A DNA stretch of 64,000 nucleotides from Bacteroidales bacterium (GCA_017438975.1 JAFRUH010000011.1:1-64000); one strand, 5' to 3'. Positions 52,258 through 62,180 are shown, counted from the stretch's first letter. The notes: a model not told the origin generated them from the letters alone. A program made the numbers and translations.

Positions 52258-53433
52258 CTATATGAGTCTTTGGGAACGGCTGGAGCAGGTCAGCTGCCCC
52301 TCCGTTCCGAGATGATCGATCAAAACCAGCCCCGGACGCTTTCCGGGAACCAGGGCGCCCAGTTCCGGCCGGGCCAGGAAATCCGCCCCGTTCCGGCAGG
52401 CCCACGTGAGGAGTTCCCCGAGGGAAAGCCCCTCGAAATTCTCCTGCAGACAGAAGAGTTCCTTCACCATGTCGAGATCGTCGTTGCTTGAAAGCGAGTC
52501 GGTTCCGACGCAGAGTGTCAGTCCGTTCCGCCGCATCAGCGGGACGGGCGGCAGGGCGTTGTGGATATAGATGTTCGAGAGTGGACAGAGGGCGATGTAA
52601 GGATGGTCCATGACCGCTTTCACGGCATCGATGCCCTCCTGGTCCATGCAGACTTCGTGGACGAGAAGGATATGTTCCCGGAGCGGGGCGGGACGGGCTG
52701 CCAGGAGCCGGTCGATGAAATACAGGAGGGAGGACTTCCCCGTAACGGGAGGGACGCTCATCCCGGCCGCCCGGCGGTTCTCCCACATCGGCCCGGAGCC
52801 TTTCCGGACCATTTCCTCTTCCTCCTCTGTTTCCTCACTGTGGAACGACAGGAAGCCGCTTTTCAGCCCTTCCGCGGACGAGGCCGTCACAAGTTCCGGG
52901 CTCATCGTATAGCAGGCGTGCGGGGTCGGAGCCGCGTCGAGCCCGTATGCGCGGGCCTTCTCCTGCAGGGCGAGGACTCCTTCCATGACCCCGGCGCAGT
53001 CCTCCGATTCGGTCCCGAAGACCTCGAGGAAGGTGCGCGTGTACATCGGATGATCCGCCTTGACGGCGAAGGAATCGTCGCAATTGCTGATATCGGCCAT
53101 CGCCGATACGCCCCGCTCCCACATCAGGTCCATCGCATCCCGCAGGTTCCGGACCTTCTCTTCCCTGGGTTTCGTATCCCGGAGCGCATTGATCTGGTCG
53201 ATGAACCCCGCCATGCCGGTTCCCTTCCGGAAGAGGCCCTTCATATAAGAGAGTTCGACGTGGCAATGGGCATTGACGAAACCGGGCGCAAGGGCTCCCG
53301 CGAGGACGGGTTCATCCGCTCCGCACACCCCAGTGCGAAGGACGGTCCCGTCTTCGTCCATCTCTACAAATCCCCTTCTCAGAGGCGTTTCCGAGTCAAG
53401 GGTATAAAGATATTCCGCAGCGAAACGTTTCAT
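52258..53433 (-). CDS. Amidohydrolase/deaminase family protein
   Basis: 391 residues, metal-dependent hydrolase of the SsnA/chlorohydrolase/MqnX type. Metal ligands: GFVNAHCHVELSYMK, FHSEE, VHEVCMD and GTDSLSSNDDLDM. Such enzymes deaminate purine-containing compounds (aminodeoxyfutalosine, S-adenosylhomocysteine, guanine). The exact substrate is unclear; the neighbouring radical SAM gene recalls futalosine-pathway loci, but no menaquinone genes are visible here. It overlaps the DUF4296 gene by ATGA. Confidence 0.85.
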   Translation of the reverse strand: MKRFAAEYLYTLDSETPLRRGFVEMDEDGTVLRTGVCGADEPVLAGALAPGFVNAHCHVELSYMKGLFRKGTGMAGFIDQINALRDTKPREEKVRNLRDAMDLMWERGVSAMADISNCDDSFAVKADHPMYTRTFLEVFGTESEDCAGVMEGVLALQEKARAYGLDAAPTPHACYTMSPELVTASSAEGLKSGFLSFHSEETEEEEEMVRKGSGPMWENRRAAGMSVPPVTGKSSLLYFIDRLLAARPAPLREHILLVHEVCMDQEGIDAVKAVMDHPYIALCPLSNIYIHNALPPVPLMRRNGLTLCVGTDSLSSNDDLDMVKELFCLQENFEGLSLGELLTWACRNGADFLARPELGALVPGKRPGLVLIDHLGTEGQLTCSSRSQRLI

Positions 53434-54191
53434 CTGTGTCTTCTTACTGGAGTTTCCGTCGTCCTCCGGCGGTGGGATCTCCTTCTCGCCGTATCTCTTT
53501 GGGTCGGGGTCGGAACGAGTTCGATGACTTCCTGGTCGACCGGTTCGGCTTCCGCCTCAACCTCTTCCCTGGCCTCCTGGGGGCGTTCCTTCAACTGGGG
53601 CGTGGCCAGAGTATCCAGCTTGAGCGTATCCCGGCGCAGGGTGTCCACGCGGAGCGAATCCGGCAGCCGGACAATCATCTCAGGGCCCCGGAAGACCGTA
53701 TCTTTCGAATAATCGGTCAGATAGATTTCCAGATCCTCGTTGACCATGACCCGGGGCCATCCGTGGAAAATCGAATCCCGGGAGAAACGCGCCAGGACCT
53801 TCTTCACGGGCGGAGCCGCGTGCAGGTGCAGGCTCTCGAGATAATGCTCCCGTTCCAGCACCTTGTCGAGGAGCTTGATCTCCTTGTCGAGCTTCACGCC
53901 GGCCCTCCGCATGATCTTGGAATAGATATTCGGCTCCCGCATATACCGGGTCTCGCTCTTGAGATAATCGTCGGTCGTATAGCCGTAGCGGCGAAAAATC
54001 GGTTCATAGACGAGGGCCGTATCGGTCGTCTTGTTGACCTCCTGGTGGATCCGCAGCCACTGGTCCGTCAGGATCATCTCGACGGAAATGTCCGCGAACT
54101 TCTTCTTCGGGATGATCCGGGCCCGGTGGCAGGATGTCACCGAAAGGGCCAGGAGCGCCGCACAAATGGCTATGGACCGGAAAGGATGCAT
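53430..54191 (-). CDS. DUF4296 lipoprotein
   Basis: 253 residues with a lipoprotein signal (LALSVTSC). The N-terminal IIPKKKFADISVEMILTDQW and GYTTDDYLKSETRYM match DUF4296, a family restricted to Bacteroidota. The C-terminal third is low complexity with Glu/Val and an Arg-rich end. Function unknown. It shares one base with the pheT stop and overlaps the amidohydrolase. Confidence 0.83.
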   Translation of the reverse strand: MHPFRSIAICAALLALSVTSCHRARIIPKKKFADISVEMILTDQWLRIHQEVNKTTDTALVYEPIFRRYGYTTDDYLKSETRYMREPNIYSKIMRRAGVKLDKEIKLLDKVLEREHYLESLHLHAAPPVKKVLARFSRDSIFHGWPRVMVNEDLEIYLTDYSKDTVFRGPEMIVRLPDSLRVDTLRRDTLKLDTLATPQLKERPQEAREEVEAEAEPVDQEVIELVPTPTQRDTARRRSHRRRTTETPVRRHR

Positions 54192-56635
54192 TATCTCAGA
54201 GTCGCACCGAATTTGTTCTGGAAGACGGAGAGGATCCGGTTCATGGCATTTTCCACGTCCGCATCCGTCAGGGTCTTCTCGATATCCTGCAATACAAAAT
54301 TCATGGCATACTGCTTCTTCCCCGCAGGAATCTTGTCCCCGCGGTAGACATCGAAGAGCGAAACGCTCTTGAGCAGCTTCTTGCCGGCCTTGAACGCGGC
54401 CTTGCGGAGGTCCGCATACGGGACGGATTCGTCGAGCAGCAGCGCCAGGTCGCGGCGCACTTCCGGGAACTTCGGGAGTTCCTTGAAGCTGAACTTGTCC
54501 CGCTTGACGAGGGAGAAGAGAACCTGCCAGTTGATCTCTGCGGCGAAGACCGGCTGCTTGATGCCGAAACGCTTCGCGAGGGCCGGGAGGACCGTACCGA
54601 AAGTCACAAGCACCTTCGGCTCCTTCCCGGGCAGGGAGTAGACGAGGCCTTCCGAGAAGATGTCCGAAGGGGCGGCCGAGCAGAACAGGGTCTGCGGATC
54701 GATCCGGTAACGCTTGAGGATCATCTCGACATAGGCCTTGAGTTGGAAGAAATCGCTCTTTTCGGCCGGGTTGCGCCAGGCTTTCTCCGGGGTTCCGGTC
54801 AGGAGCAGGGAGAAGTTCTGATGCTCTTCATACCCTTCCAGCTTAGTGCCGTCCTTTTCCGGAAGCCGCTGATAGACAGAGCCGTATTCGAAAATCTTCA
54901 TCGAAGAGATCTGGCGGTTGATATTGTAGGCGATGACCTCGAGACCGTTCAGGATCAGCGTCTGTCGCATCACGTTCAAGTCGGAGCTGAGCGGGTTGAC
55001 GATATGGACGCAGCGCTCGGCCGGGAAAGTCTGCAGGTTCGTATAATACTCCTCCTTCGTGAGGGAATTGTTCATCGTCTCGACGAAGCCGTTGGCGGCG
55101 AGAAGGTTCGAGATGTTGTTCCGGATCGCTTCCGGCTCCGGGGACGGGGTCGGGTTCACCGACATCCTGAGACTCTCCGGAAGTTCGATGTTGTTGTACC
55201 CGTAGATGCGGAGGATTTCCTCGACGACATCGCACTCGCGGTAGACGTCGACCATGTAGGTCGGGGCCGCGACGAGGGCTCCGCCTTCATGTTTTTCAAC
55301 GAATTCGTAATTCAGGGCGGATAGGATCTTCTCAATCGTTTCGTGACCGATCTTCTTGCCGATGAACCGCTCGATCCGGTCATAGTCGAGGTCGATCCGC
55401 TTCCGGTCCATCCGGACGGGATAGCTTTCCTGGATCTTTCCGACGACCTCTCCCCCGGCGAGTTCGAGGATCAGCAGCGCGGCCCGCTTAGCGGCGTACA
55501 TCGCAGCCTCGGGATCGGCGCCCCGCTCGAAGCGGAAGGACGCATCCGTGGAGAGCTGCTGGCGCTTGGCGGTCTTCCGGACGGAAGCCGGATCGAAATA
55601 GGCCCCCTCGATGAAGACATTGACCGTGCTGCCGGTCACGCCGGAATCATCCCCGCCGAACACGCCGGCGATGCACATCGGGCCTTCGGCGTCTGCGATG
55701 ACCATATCCGTCGCGTCCAGCGTACGCTCGATCCCGTCGAGGGTGCGGATCTTCTCGCCCTGGGAGGCCCTGCGGACAATTACCTTCCCGCCCTTGATCT
55801 TGTCGGCGTCAAAGGTATGCAGGGGCTGGCCGGTCTCAAAGAGGACGAAGTTGGAGATATCGACGATATTGTTGATCGGACGGAGACCGACCGCGAGGAG
55901 TTTCTTCTGCAGCCATTCCGGGGAAGGAGCCGCCTTTGCACCGCGGACCGTAATTCCGACATAACGTGGAGCGCCTTCTGTATCAAGTACTTCCACGGGC
56001 ATCGCTTCGCCTTCTCCTTCGCGGAAAGCGTCCACGGAAGGAAGGGTCAGGCGGCAAGGAAGATCACGGGATTTGAGATAGGCGTAGAGGTCGCGGGCCA
56101 CACCGATATGGGAGGCTCCGTCGATCCGGTTCGCCGTCAGTTCGATCTCGATGACGGCCTCCTCGGCGAGGTGCAGGTACTCCTTGGCGGGAGTCCCGAC
56201 TACCGCTTCCGGCTCGAGGACCATGATCCCGGCATGGTCCGTGCCGATGCCGAGTTCATCCTCCGCGCAGATCATGCCGAAGGACTCGACCCCGCGGATC
56301 TTGGATTTCTTGATCTTGAAATCCCCGGGAAGGACCGTTCCGAGACGGGCGAAAAGCACTTTCTGTCCGGCCGCCACGTTCGGAGCGCCGCAGACGACGG
56401 TCAGCAGTTCCCCGCTGCCGTCATCGACCTTGGTGATGTGCAGGTGGTCTGAATCCGGATGGGCCTCGCACTCCACCACTTTCGCAACGACGACTCCGGC
56501 GAGTCCGCCGGGAATCTCTTCCTGGACCGTCACGGAATCCACTTCCAATCCAATCGATGTAATCGCCTCGGCCATCTGGTCCGGGGTCAGGTCGCACTCA
56601 AGATAATCCTTGAGCCAATGGTACGAAATCTTCAT
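54191..56635 (-). CDS. pheT: Phenylalanyl-tRNA synthetase beta subunit
   Basis: 814 residues, the usual size. Order of parts: N-terminal B1 (MKISYHWLKDYLECDLTPDQ), tRNA-binding/EMAP-like domain (GVVVAKVVECEAHPDSDHLH), B3/B4 editing domain, B5 domain, catalytic-like core, and the C-terminal anticodon-binding domain (FPEVRRDLALLLDESVPYAD; DVYRGDKIPAGKKQYAMNF). The alpha subunit gene is not in this window. It follows ftsY by 6 bases. Confidence 0.96.
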   Translation of the reverse strand: MKISYHWLKDYLECDLTPDQMAEAITSIGLEVDSVTVQEEIPGGLAGVVVAKVVECEAHPDSDHLHITKVDDGSGELLTVVCGAPNVAAGQKVLFARLGTVLPGDFKIKKSKIRGVESFGMICAEDELGIGTDHAGIMVLEPEAVVGTPAKEYLHLAEEAVIEIELTANRIDGASHIGVARDLYAYLKSRDLPCRLTLPSVDAFREGEGEAMPVEVLDTEGAPRYVGITVRGAKAAPSPEWLQKKLLAVGLRPINNIVDISNFVLFETGQPLHTFDADKIKGGKVIVRRASQGEKIRTLDGIERTLDATDMVIADAEGPMCIAGVFGGDDSGVTGSTVNVFIEGAYFDPASVRKTAKRQQLSTDASFRFERGADPEAAMYAAKRAALLILELAGGEVVGKIQESYPVRMDRKRIDLDYDRIERFIGKKIGHETIEKILSALNYEFVEKHEGGALVAAPTYMVDVYRECDVVEEILRIYGYNNIELPESLRMSVNPTPSPEPEAIRNNISNLLAANGFVETMNNSLTKEEYYTNLQTFPAERCVHIVNPLSSDLNVMRQTLILNGLEVIAYNINRQISSMKIFEYGSVYQRLPEKDGTKLEGYEEHQNFSLLLTGTPEKAWRNPAEKSDFFQLKAYVEMILKRYRIDPQTLFCSAAPSDIFSEGLVYSLPGKEPKVLVTFGTVLPALAKRFGIKQPVFAAEINWQVLFSLVKRDKFSFKELPKFPEVRRDLALLLDESVPYADLRKAAFKAGKKLLKSVSLFDVYRGDKIPAGKKQYAMNFVLQDIEKTLTDADVENAMNRILSVFQNKFGATLR

Positions 56636-56641
56636 GTCTAT

Positions 56642-57574
56642 TTATTTTTCAATATCTTCTTTTGAGAAAAGGGAACTCACGAACTCCTTCTTGTCGAATA
56701 CTTTCAGGTCATCCACTCCTTCCCCGATGCCGAGGAACTTGATCGGGAAACGGAACTGGTCGACGATGCCGACGACCACCCCGCCCTTCGCGCTGCCGTC
56801 GAGCTTGGTGACGGCAAGGGCGGTTACGTCGGTAGCCTTCGAGAATTCCTTGGCCTGGACGAAGGCGTTCTGTCCGGTCGAGCCGTCGAGGACGAGCAGG
56901 ACTTCGTGCGGGCCGTCGGGGACGACCTTCCGGATGACGTTCCGGATCTTCGTCAGTTCGTTCATCAGGTCGATCCGGTTATGGAGCCGGCCGGCCGTAT
57001 CGATCAGGACGACATCCGCACCTTTCGCGACCGCTGAGCGCACGGAATCATAGGCCACCGAGGCGGGATCCGAGCCCATCCCCTGCTTGACGATGTCCGC
57101 TCCGGCGCGTTCGGCCCAGATGACAAGCTGTTCGACGGCGGCGGCGCGGAAGGTATCGGCTGCCCCGATGACGACCTTCTTTCCCTGGGCGGCGAGCATG
57201 GAAGCGATCTTGCCGATCGTCGTCGTCTTCCCGACCCCGTTCACGCCGACAACCAGGACGACATAGGGTTTCTTCGTGAAGTCGAAGACCTGCACCGGAG
57301 CCTCTTCCCCATTGACGTTCAGGAGCTTCCCGATTTCGTCCCGAAGGATGTCGACCAGTTCGTCCATATTCATGAACTTGTCGCGCTCGACCCGGTCCTC
57401 CAGGTTGTCGATCAGCTTGAGAGTCGTATCGACGCCCATGTCCGACGAAAGCAACGCCTCCTCGATCGCATCGAGCACATCCTCGTCGACCTTTGACTTG
57501 CCGACGATCGCCCTCGAAAGCTTCTGGAAGAAGTTCTGGTTGGTCTTCTTGACCCCTTTATCGAAAATTCCCAT
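56642..57574 (-). CDS. ftsY: Signal recognition particle receptor FtsY
   Basis: GTPase that docks SRP-bound ribosomes at the membrane, 310 residues. NG-domain motifs: G1 GVNGVGKTTTIGKIA, ADTFRAAAVEQL, G3 DTAGR, and G4 TKLDGSAKGGVV. The acidic A domain of the E. coli protein is absent, as is normal in many bacteria. First gene of the minus-strand run ftsY-pheT-DUF4296-amidohydrolase-radical SAM-deoC. Confidence 0.96.
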   Translation of the reverse strand: MGIFDKGVKKTNQNFFQKLSRAIVGKSKVDEDVLDAIEEALLSSDMGVDTTLKLIDNLEDRVERDKFMNMDELVDILRDEIGKLLNVNGEEAPVQVFDFTKKPYVVLVVGVNGVGKTTTIGKIASMLAAQGKKVVIGAADTFRAAAVEQLVIWAERAGADIVKQGMGSDPASVAYDSVRSAVAKGADVVLIDTAGRLHNRIDLMNELTKIRNVIRKVVPDGPHEVLLVLDGSTGQNAFVQAKEFSKATDVTALAVTKLDGSAKGGVVVGIVDQFRFPIKFLGIGEGVDDLKVFDKKEFVSSLFSKEDIEK

Positions 57575-57593
57575 AAGAAATCCCTTTAACTTG

Positions 57594-57601
57594 CAAATAT
57601 A
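57594..57601 (-). promoter_or_regulatory. -7 element of the ftsY operon promoter
   Basis: Minus strand TATATTTG matches TAnnTTTG, 19 bases before the ATG. The -33 candidate is GTTG with a 20-base spacer, only a partial match. Confidence 0.6.
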
Positions 57602-57650
57602 CGGAATTTCTCACGGGAATACAACACAAGCCGCGCCCCTCACAAAAACC

Positions 57651-57775
57651 GCCAATATCGTGGGTCGAACCGGCGACTAGGTCCCGGCCGCCCACAGCGA
57701 GGGCCAAAATCGTGGGCGGGACCGCAGTCAAAACCCGGCCGCCCACAATAACCGTCAAAATCGTGGGCGGGATGT
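57651..57775. repeat. Tandem repeats of about 51 bp carrying GTGGGCGG/CCGCCCAC palindromes
   Basis: Unit starts at 57651, 57703 and 57754 (GCCAATATCG, GCCAAAATCG, GTCAAAATCG), so about 2.4 copies of 51-52 bases. Each unit has a right-hand CCGCCCAC that pairs with the next unit's GTGGGCGG. The rest of the 289-base gap between ftsY and the TonB receptor gene shows no gene. The repeats lie where base composition changes from GC-rich to more AT-rich. Confidence 0.8.
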
Positions 57776-57863
57776 TGTCTCGAAGAATAACTGCCGGAGT
57801 GATCAGAAAACGTAACCGGCATGGAACCCCGCAAAACTGTTCGCCCTGTCACTGACCGTGTAA

Positions 57864-59906
57864 TCAGAACGAGAGACGATAGCTGATACTTGGCATGATC
57901 GGGAGAAGAGAGATTCGCTTCCACCCTCTCTCCTCCGCGTCATACGTGATCATGAAAGGATTGTGCTGGTTTGTTAAATTATAGATTCCAAGATTCAGTT
58001 CCTGCAAGAACCGGAGACCTTGCCATTTGGTATACCATCCCGCATCCCAGCGGAAAAACATAGGCATCTGATAATTATTCGTGGTTCCATAAATATCAAT
58101 CCAGACCCGGTCTTTATCCAGAAGCGGAATCCCATACTTTCCGGCTGGGACCGTCTCCCAACAACCAGACTGCAGCGTCAAGAAGGTGGTGACGCCCGTT
58201 TCATGGTTCAAATTCTTTCGTAAGACATACTTCCCGTATAGATTCAGGATATGCCGCCTGTCAAATTTAGCTGGGAACCGTTTCCCCTCGTTGAGCCGTG
58301 CGAAATAGCGGTCTGTCTTTGAAAGCGTATAGGCTCCGTGAGCGGAAAAACGGCTCCCCGAATAGCGATATGTGGCCTCCAGGCCATAGGAGAGCCCATC
58401 TCCGACACATACTGAAGAACGCCAGTCTGCCAGCGCCGCCCGGAACAGACTTCCGGCATCCATGAAATGGACAAGATTGTCCATCTTCTTCCAGTAACCG
58501 CCCATTCTGAATGCATGATTGCTCCTTTCGCCGAAAAGACCGGCATAGTACTGACGCATCGTCTCAGGGGGATGTCGTTCATCGGAAGGGACAACCATAT
58601 CTAGAGCCCATCCCACCGGAATCCCTTCCAAAGTGTGATAATACTGAACCCGATCGTCGTACGTAAGCTCAAACCCCAACCAGAAGATGGGGGACCATCT
58701 CAGATAGGCACCGTATTCATGGTTTTTGAAGAATCCATGCATATTATATCTCCATGCGGCACGTACCGAGAGCTGGTTCATACGTTCATACGCTGCCTGG
58801 GCGTGCCAGGTTTCCGTTTCCGCATCCATCCGGTTGTCCACAATCGGAATCTCCCTCCCCGCTGAAAGTTCATTGCCGGCATACGAAGTGGATGATCCGG
58901 GGTTGAATCCCGCCCACCGCCGGGAATAGCCTCCAGATAAGGTCCATCCCCCATGAAGTATGGCCATAACTCCATCCAATCCTTTTTCCCGAAGACTGTC
59001 CCTGATCATGAAGGTATTCTCGACCCCCATCGCCGTCTTCACCTGACGCTGGTCCGATGTCTTCAGATCGGCATACGCAGATGCAGAGAACCGTATCTTC
59101 CAAAAATTCCATTCCCAACGTGACAATGCGATCTGGTTCTGCCAGCCCATCCTTTCATTCAAATTATCATGAAAGGAGAAAAGATACTCGTCCCCGCTTT
59201 GGAAATAGCTTCCTTCCAGACTGCTTCCTTTCCAAAGACGAACTTTGATCTTCCCATACAGATCATGGATTGAAGCGTCGACATCCCGGATACCCTTCAG
59301 GCGCCCTTCAAGCAGTTTCGCTTCCCAACCCGCCGGCGACCAACGTCCAGCCGCGACAAGACCCACCCTCTCTTTTATGACCGGAACTTTGATGGACGCC
59401 CCAGCCATAAAGTTACTGATACTTGCAGAGGCCCTGAAAAACGACATATCTGCCGGCGTCGAACGTAAGAGGACATGGGACGAGGTGAGATTCCCTTCAT
59501 CAGAGGCAAAGCCGCCAACCCTGAATACCGTTTCGGAAACAACATCATTTGAAAAAACGGACATCAGACCCAGGAGATGACTCCCCGCATATACCGGCAC
59601 TCCGTCAATAGTAACAATGTTACTGCCGAGATTTCCACCCCTGACATACAGTGCCGACGATCCGTCCGCACCGGTCGCCACCCCCGGGAGCATCTGAATA
59701 TATTTGTAATAATCTCCCTCACCTGTCGGGGAAACCATCGCACGGATTTCCGGAGCCCGAACCAAGATCGCGCCAGTCGTCCGGACGGGCCTGACATCTT
59801 CCTTCATGGCGGCATGGAGCGTGTCCCGCAACTCGGAGGTTTGCTGCGCAAAAGACAGAATCGATAGAAACGCCATTAAGAACCCCGCAAGAATCGTCTT
59901 ATTCAT
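57864..59906 (-). CDS. TonB-dependent outer-membrane receptor paired with DUF4249
   Basis: 680 residues with a signal peptide (MNKTILAGFLMAFLSILSFAQ). The plug region shows YKYIQMLPGVATGADGSS, LYVRGGNLGSNIVTIDGVPV and SETVFRVGGF; the rest is a barrel ending in YRLSF with a terminal Phe. No CarboxypepD-like extension is seen. The ATG at 59906 overlaps the DUF4249 stop as ATGA; 59918 is an alternative. DUF4249/receptor pairs are common in Bacteroidota, with mostly unknown cargo. Last gene of the AT-richer locus. Confidence 0.87.
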   Translation of the reverse strand: MNKTILAGFLMAFLSILSFAQQTSELRDTLHAAMKEDVRPVRTTGAILVRAPEIRAMVSPTGEGDYYKYIQMLPGVATGADGSSALYVRGGNLGSNIVTIDGVPVYAGSHLLGLMSVFSNDVVSETVFRVGGFASDEGNLTSSHVLLRSTPADMSFFRASASISNFMAGASIKVPVIKERVGLVAAGRWSPAGWEAKLLEGRLKGIRDVDASIHDLYGKIKVRLWKGSSLEGSYFQSGDEYLFSFHDNLNERMGWQNQIALSRWEWNFWKIRFSASAYADLKTSDQRQVKTAMGVENTFMIRDSLREKGLDGVMAILHGGWTLSGGYSRRWAGFNPGSSTSYAGNELSAGREIPIVDNRMDAETETWHAQAAYERMNQLSVRAAWRYNMHGFFKNHEYGAYLRWSPIFWLGFELTYDDRVQYYHTLEGIPVGWALDMVVPSDERHPPETMRQYYAGLFGERSNHAFRMGGYWKKMDNLVHFMDAGSLFRAALADWRSSVCVGDGLSYGLEATYRYSGSRFSAHGAYTLSKTDRYFARLNEGKRFPAKFDRRHILNLYGKYVLRKNLNHETGVTTFLTLQSGCWETVPAGKYGIPLLDKDRVWIDIYGTTNNYQMPMFFRWDAGWYTKWQGLRFLQELNLGIYNLTNQHNPFMITYDAEERGWKRISLLPIMPSISYRLSF

Positions 59907-61033
59907 TTTGTTATCCATTGCAACCCTATGGACCCGTCTTCTTCGATGCAATACTCATAGTCGTGGTGATAGGGAAAGATATGTATGGACTCTGCCCCGA
60001 AAAACCCCTTCGCCCCGCCAAGGATATTGCACGCTACTTCTTGGCGATTATACATTGTCTCAAAAAGATCCCCTGATTCGATACTGAGACCCTTCTTATA
60101 TATATCTTTTAGAAACTGATCATAGTCGTCAGAAACGACACGGATTTCAGTAAACAGTTCTGGCCGGTATCCAGTTTCATCCCGGTGACGGATCGCATAT
60201 TCTGAATCATATTCACCCAGGACGAAAAACAACACCCGCTTTTCAGCATCCGGGACAATCGTCCAATCTTTCAATTCTTTTGCGTTCTCCGAACGGTCCT
60301 GCTCTGTTTCGGTTTCTCTTGGAAAATGGATTCGAACCGCTCTCCAATACAATCTGGAGTCGGGATTTAGATAAGGATAAAAAGTATGGCTGTAACGAGA
60401 ATTCATCCCAGCCTTATCCCATACATCCGAGCGAAAACAGGCCAAGTCTGAAAGACAAAGCGGCGTAGCGTTAAATGCATCAACGAATGGATGGGTTGTT
60501 GTTAGAAACTCACTATAATGCCGTTCACCTTCGGAGAGCAAGTGATACTGGGTAATCCAATATGAGATCGGTCCGGTGAGAATGGTGTCTCCTTTTTCTT
60601 TTTCAATCATTCTGGATACCCGATACAGGTTCCAGCCGTCCTGTCGAAAAACCTCCCACTTCTCCGGATAATCAGCCTGGGCTGTAAATCTCTGACCAGT
60701 AGACAATTCGACCTCAAGGTGACATCGTTGTCCATACAAAACTGAAAACTCTGATGTCTCCCAGACACCTTCTCCTTTGTAGTGAAAGTCCATTGATCTT
60801 GCCTCTGTCGTATAAAGACGAGCACGGACGACTTCTTCCTCCGGTATCGGAATCAGCGTCTCGCCCTCAGAAGGAAGGGCGGCGCGCAAAAGCTGCATCC
60901 TCTGAACGCTGGACGTATCGTTCAGTACACAATACACCACAACCGGCTTCTCCTCCTTCGGATCCATGACAATCGTCTCCACACAAGACATGGCCAGGAG
61001 GCAACAGAGAGAGAAATAAAAGAAGTGTTTCAT
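59903..61033 (-). CDS. DUF4249 family lipoprotein
   Basis: 376 residues with a lipoprotein signal (LCCLLAMSC). DUF4249 character: VETIVMDPKEEKPVVVYCVL at the start, EEVVRARLYTTEA, and a C-terminal half with IRVVSDDYDQFLKDIY and NILGGAKGFFGAESIH. It is the surface partner of the TonB receptor that follows with overlap. Ligand unknown. The gene is AT-richer than the left part of the window. Confidence 0.85.
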   Translation of the reverse strand: MKHFFYFSLCCLLAMSCVETIVMDPKEEKPVVVYCVLNDTSSVQRMQLLRAALPSEGETLIPIPEEEVVRARLYTTEARSMDFHYKGEGVWETSEFSVLYGQRCHLEVELSTGQRFTAQADYPEKWEVFRQDGWNLYRVSRMIEKEKGDTILTGPISYWITQYHLLSEGERHYSEFLTTTHPFVDAFNATPLCLSDLACFRSDVWDKAGMNSRYSHTFYPYLNPDSRLYWRAVRIHFPRETETEQDRSENAKELKDWTIVPDAEKRVLFFVLGEYDSEYAIRHRDETGYRPELFTEIRVVSDDYDQFLKDIYKKGLSIESGDLFETMYNRQEVACNILGGAKGFFGAESIHIFPYHHDYEYCIEEDGSIGLQWITK

Positions 61034-61039
61034 GCTTAA

Positions 61040-61591
61040 TCAAAACACCCAGCCGGCGGAAACGTAGTAGGCCGGCTGCGCGGCCCGGAAAATATGGGAA
61101 CAATAATGATGGTGGCCGAATGTCAGGCGAAGATGACGGAACAATTCCAAACCCGCCCGACAATGGAGATCAAAGCCCCATTTTTTCCAGCTGTGACCAT
61201 CGCTTAACTTTGCAAAGTCATACTGAGGCCCGGCCCCGACGCCGAAAAACGGCGAGACGACCGATCCTGAAAACGGGTTATACTCGGCAAGGATGTTCAA
61301 CGCCTGCGTGACCCCTTTTGACGCGAGCATATTGTAGCCGTCTTCGTCTACTCCTATCAAGGTATCGCTCCAATTCGGCATCAGCTGATACTGCGCGGCA
61401 AGGGAAAGGCCCTTCCGAACATTGTAGCGATACTCGCCGTATAGAATCATGGCGTTATGGCCCCCTCCGTCGCCGTCCTTCGTCATCTTGTCCATGAACG
61501 AAACGCCGCCTCCGAATTCGAACGAACTCTTGTTCTGGGCCCCGAGCATCACCGGGACCACGATCAGAATCATTGCAAGAAATCTTTTCAT
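61040..61591 (-). CDS. Small outer-membrane beta-barrel protein
   Basis: 183 residues with a signal peptide (MKRFLAMILIVVPVMLGAQ). Alternating strands (FEFGGGVSFMDKM; AMILYGEYRYNVRKGLSLAAQ; LFRHLRLTFGHHHYCSH) end in an aromatic residue (YYVSAGWVF), as in 8-stranded barrels. No specific family was recognised. It lies 6 bases before DUF4249 and 16 bases after the lipoprotein gene. Confidence 0.75.
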   Translation of the reverse strand: MKRFLAMILIVVPVMLGAQNKSSFEFGGGVSFMDKMTKDGDGGGHNAMILYGEYRYNVRKGLSLAAQYQLMPNWSDTLIGVDEDGYNMLASKGVTQALNILAEYNPFSGSVVSPFFGVGAGPQYDFAKLSDGHSWKKWGFDLHCRAGLELFRHLRLTFGHHHYCSHIFRAAQPAYYVSAGWVF

Positions 61592-61607
61592 TTTTCCCCC
61601 TTGTTCA

Positions 61608-62150
61608 TTACTGGTCTAAACCTAAATTCTCTCCCGTCAGATCGAAAAAGAAAACGATTTGATTTACATAGTGGCTAAAGTCGGGAAAAACTACGTCGGG
61701 AATAGAACTTTGGTTTATGTCAAACAACTGTATTCCTCCTTGTTTATAATCTGCCGCGTACCAGGTTTTCAACAGTTTCTTCTCTCCGTCTTTTAGTGAG
61801 AAAACAGATAATGCCGCGCCGTCAACATTCTGAACCAAATCCTCTATTGTGATGGAGTATGGTCCTCTCTCTTGTTTTATAAAATCTTTGTTCGACATAG
61901 CCGGCATCGTATTAGCGGCTATGATCGCACTGTTTTTCACTTTGATCTCCCCTATGCTCACAACGGACGAGCCGGAAATATAGGGGTTATACTTTTGCAG
62001 GAAAGAAACGCAATTGGTCTCAATGGCCAAGGGTTCATCCGTCTGGTTTCGAATGGCGAAAAGGACTGTCATCTGTCCTCTATTCTCAAAAATGCAGGAT
62101 GTCGCAGATAACAAAATGACTGCTAAACAAATAAGTTGCTTCGGCTTCAT
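61608..62150 (-). CDS. Lipoprotein of unknown function
   Basis: 180 residues with a lipoprotein signal (VILLSATSC). The mature part has a beta-sandwich look (TVLFAIRNQTDEPLAIETN; PYSITIEDLVQNVDG; NQIVFFFDLTGE). Unrecognised. Base composition is markedly AT-rich. It sits between the small peptide gene (30 bases upstream) and the barrel gene. Confidence 0.72.
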   Translation of the reverse strand: MKPKQLICLAVILLSATSCIFENRGQMTVLFAIRNQTDEPLAIETNCVSFLQKYNPYISGSSVVSIGEIKVKNSAIIAANTMPAMSNKDFIKQERGPYSITIEDLVQNVDGAALSVFSLKDGEKKLLKTWYAADYKQGGIQLFDINQSSIPDVVFPDFSHYVNQIVFFFDLTGENLGLDQ

Positions 62151-62180
62151 AACTAAAACGAATGAATTATTGACACACTG

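Noticed and set aside
57651-57775. Possible CRISPR array
   Set aside because: Only about 2.4 adjoining units with no unique spacers between conserved repeats and no cas genes.
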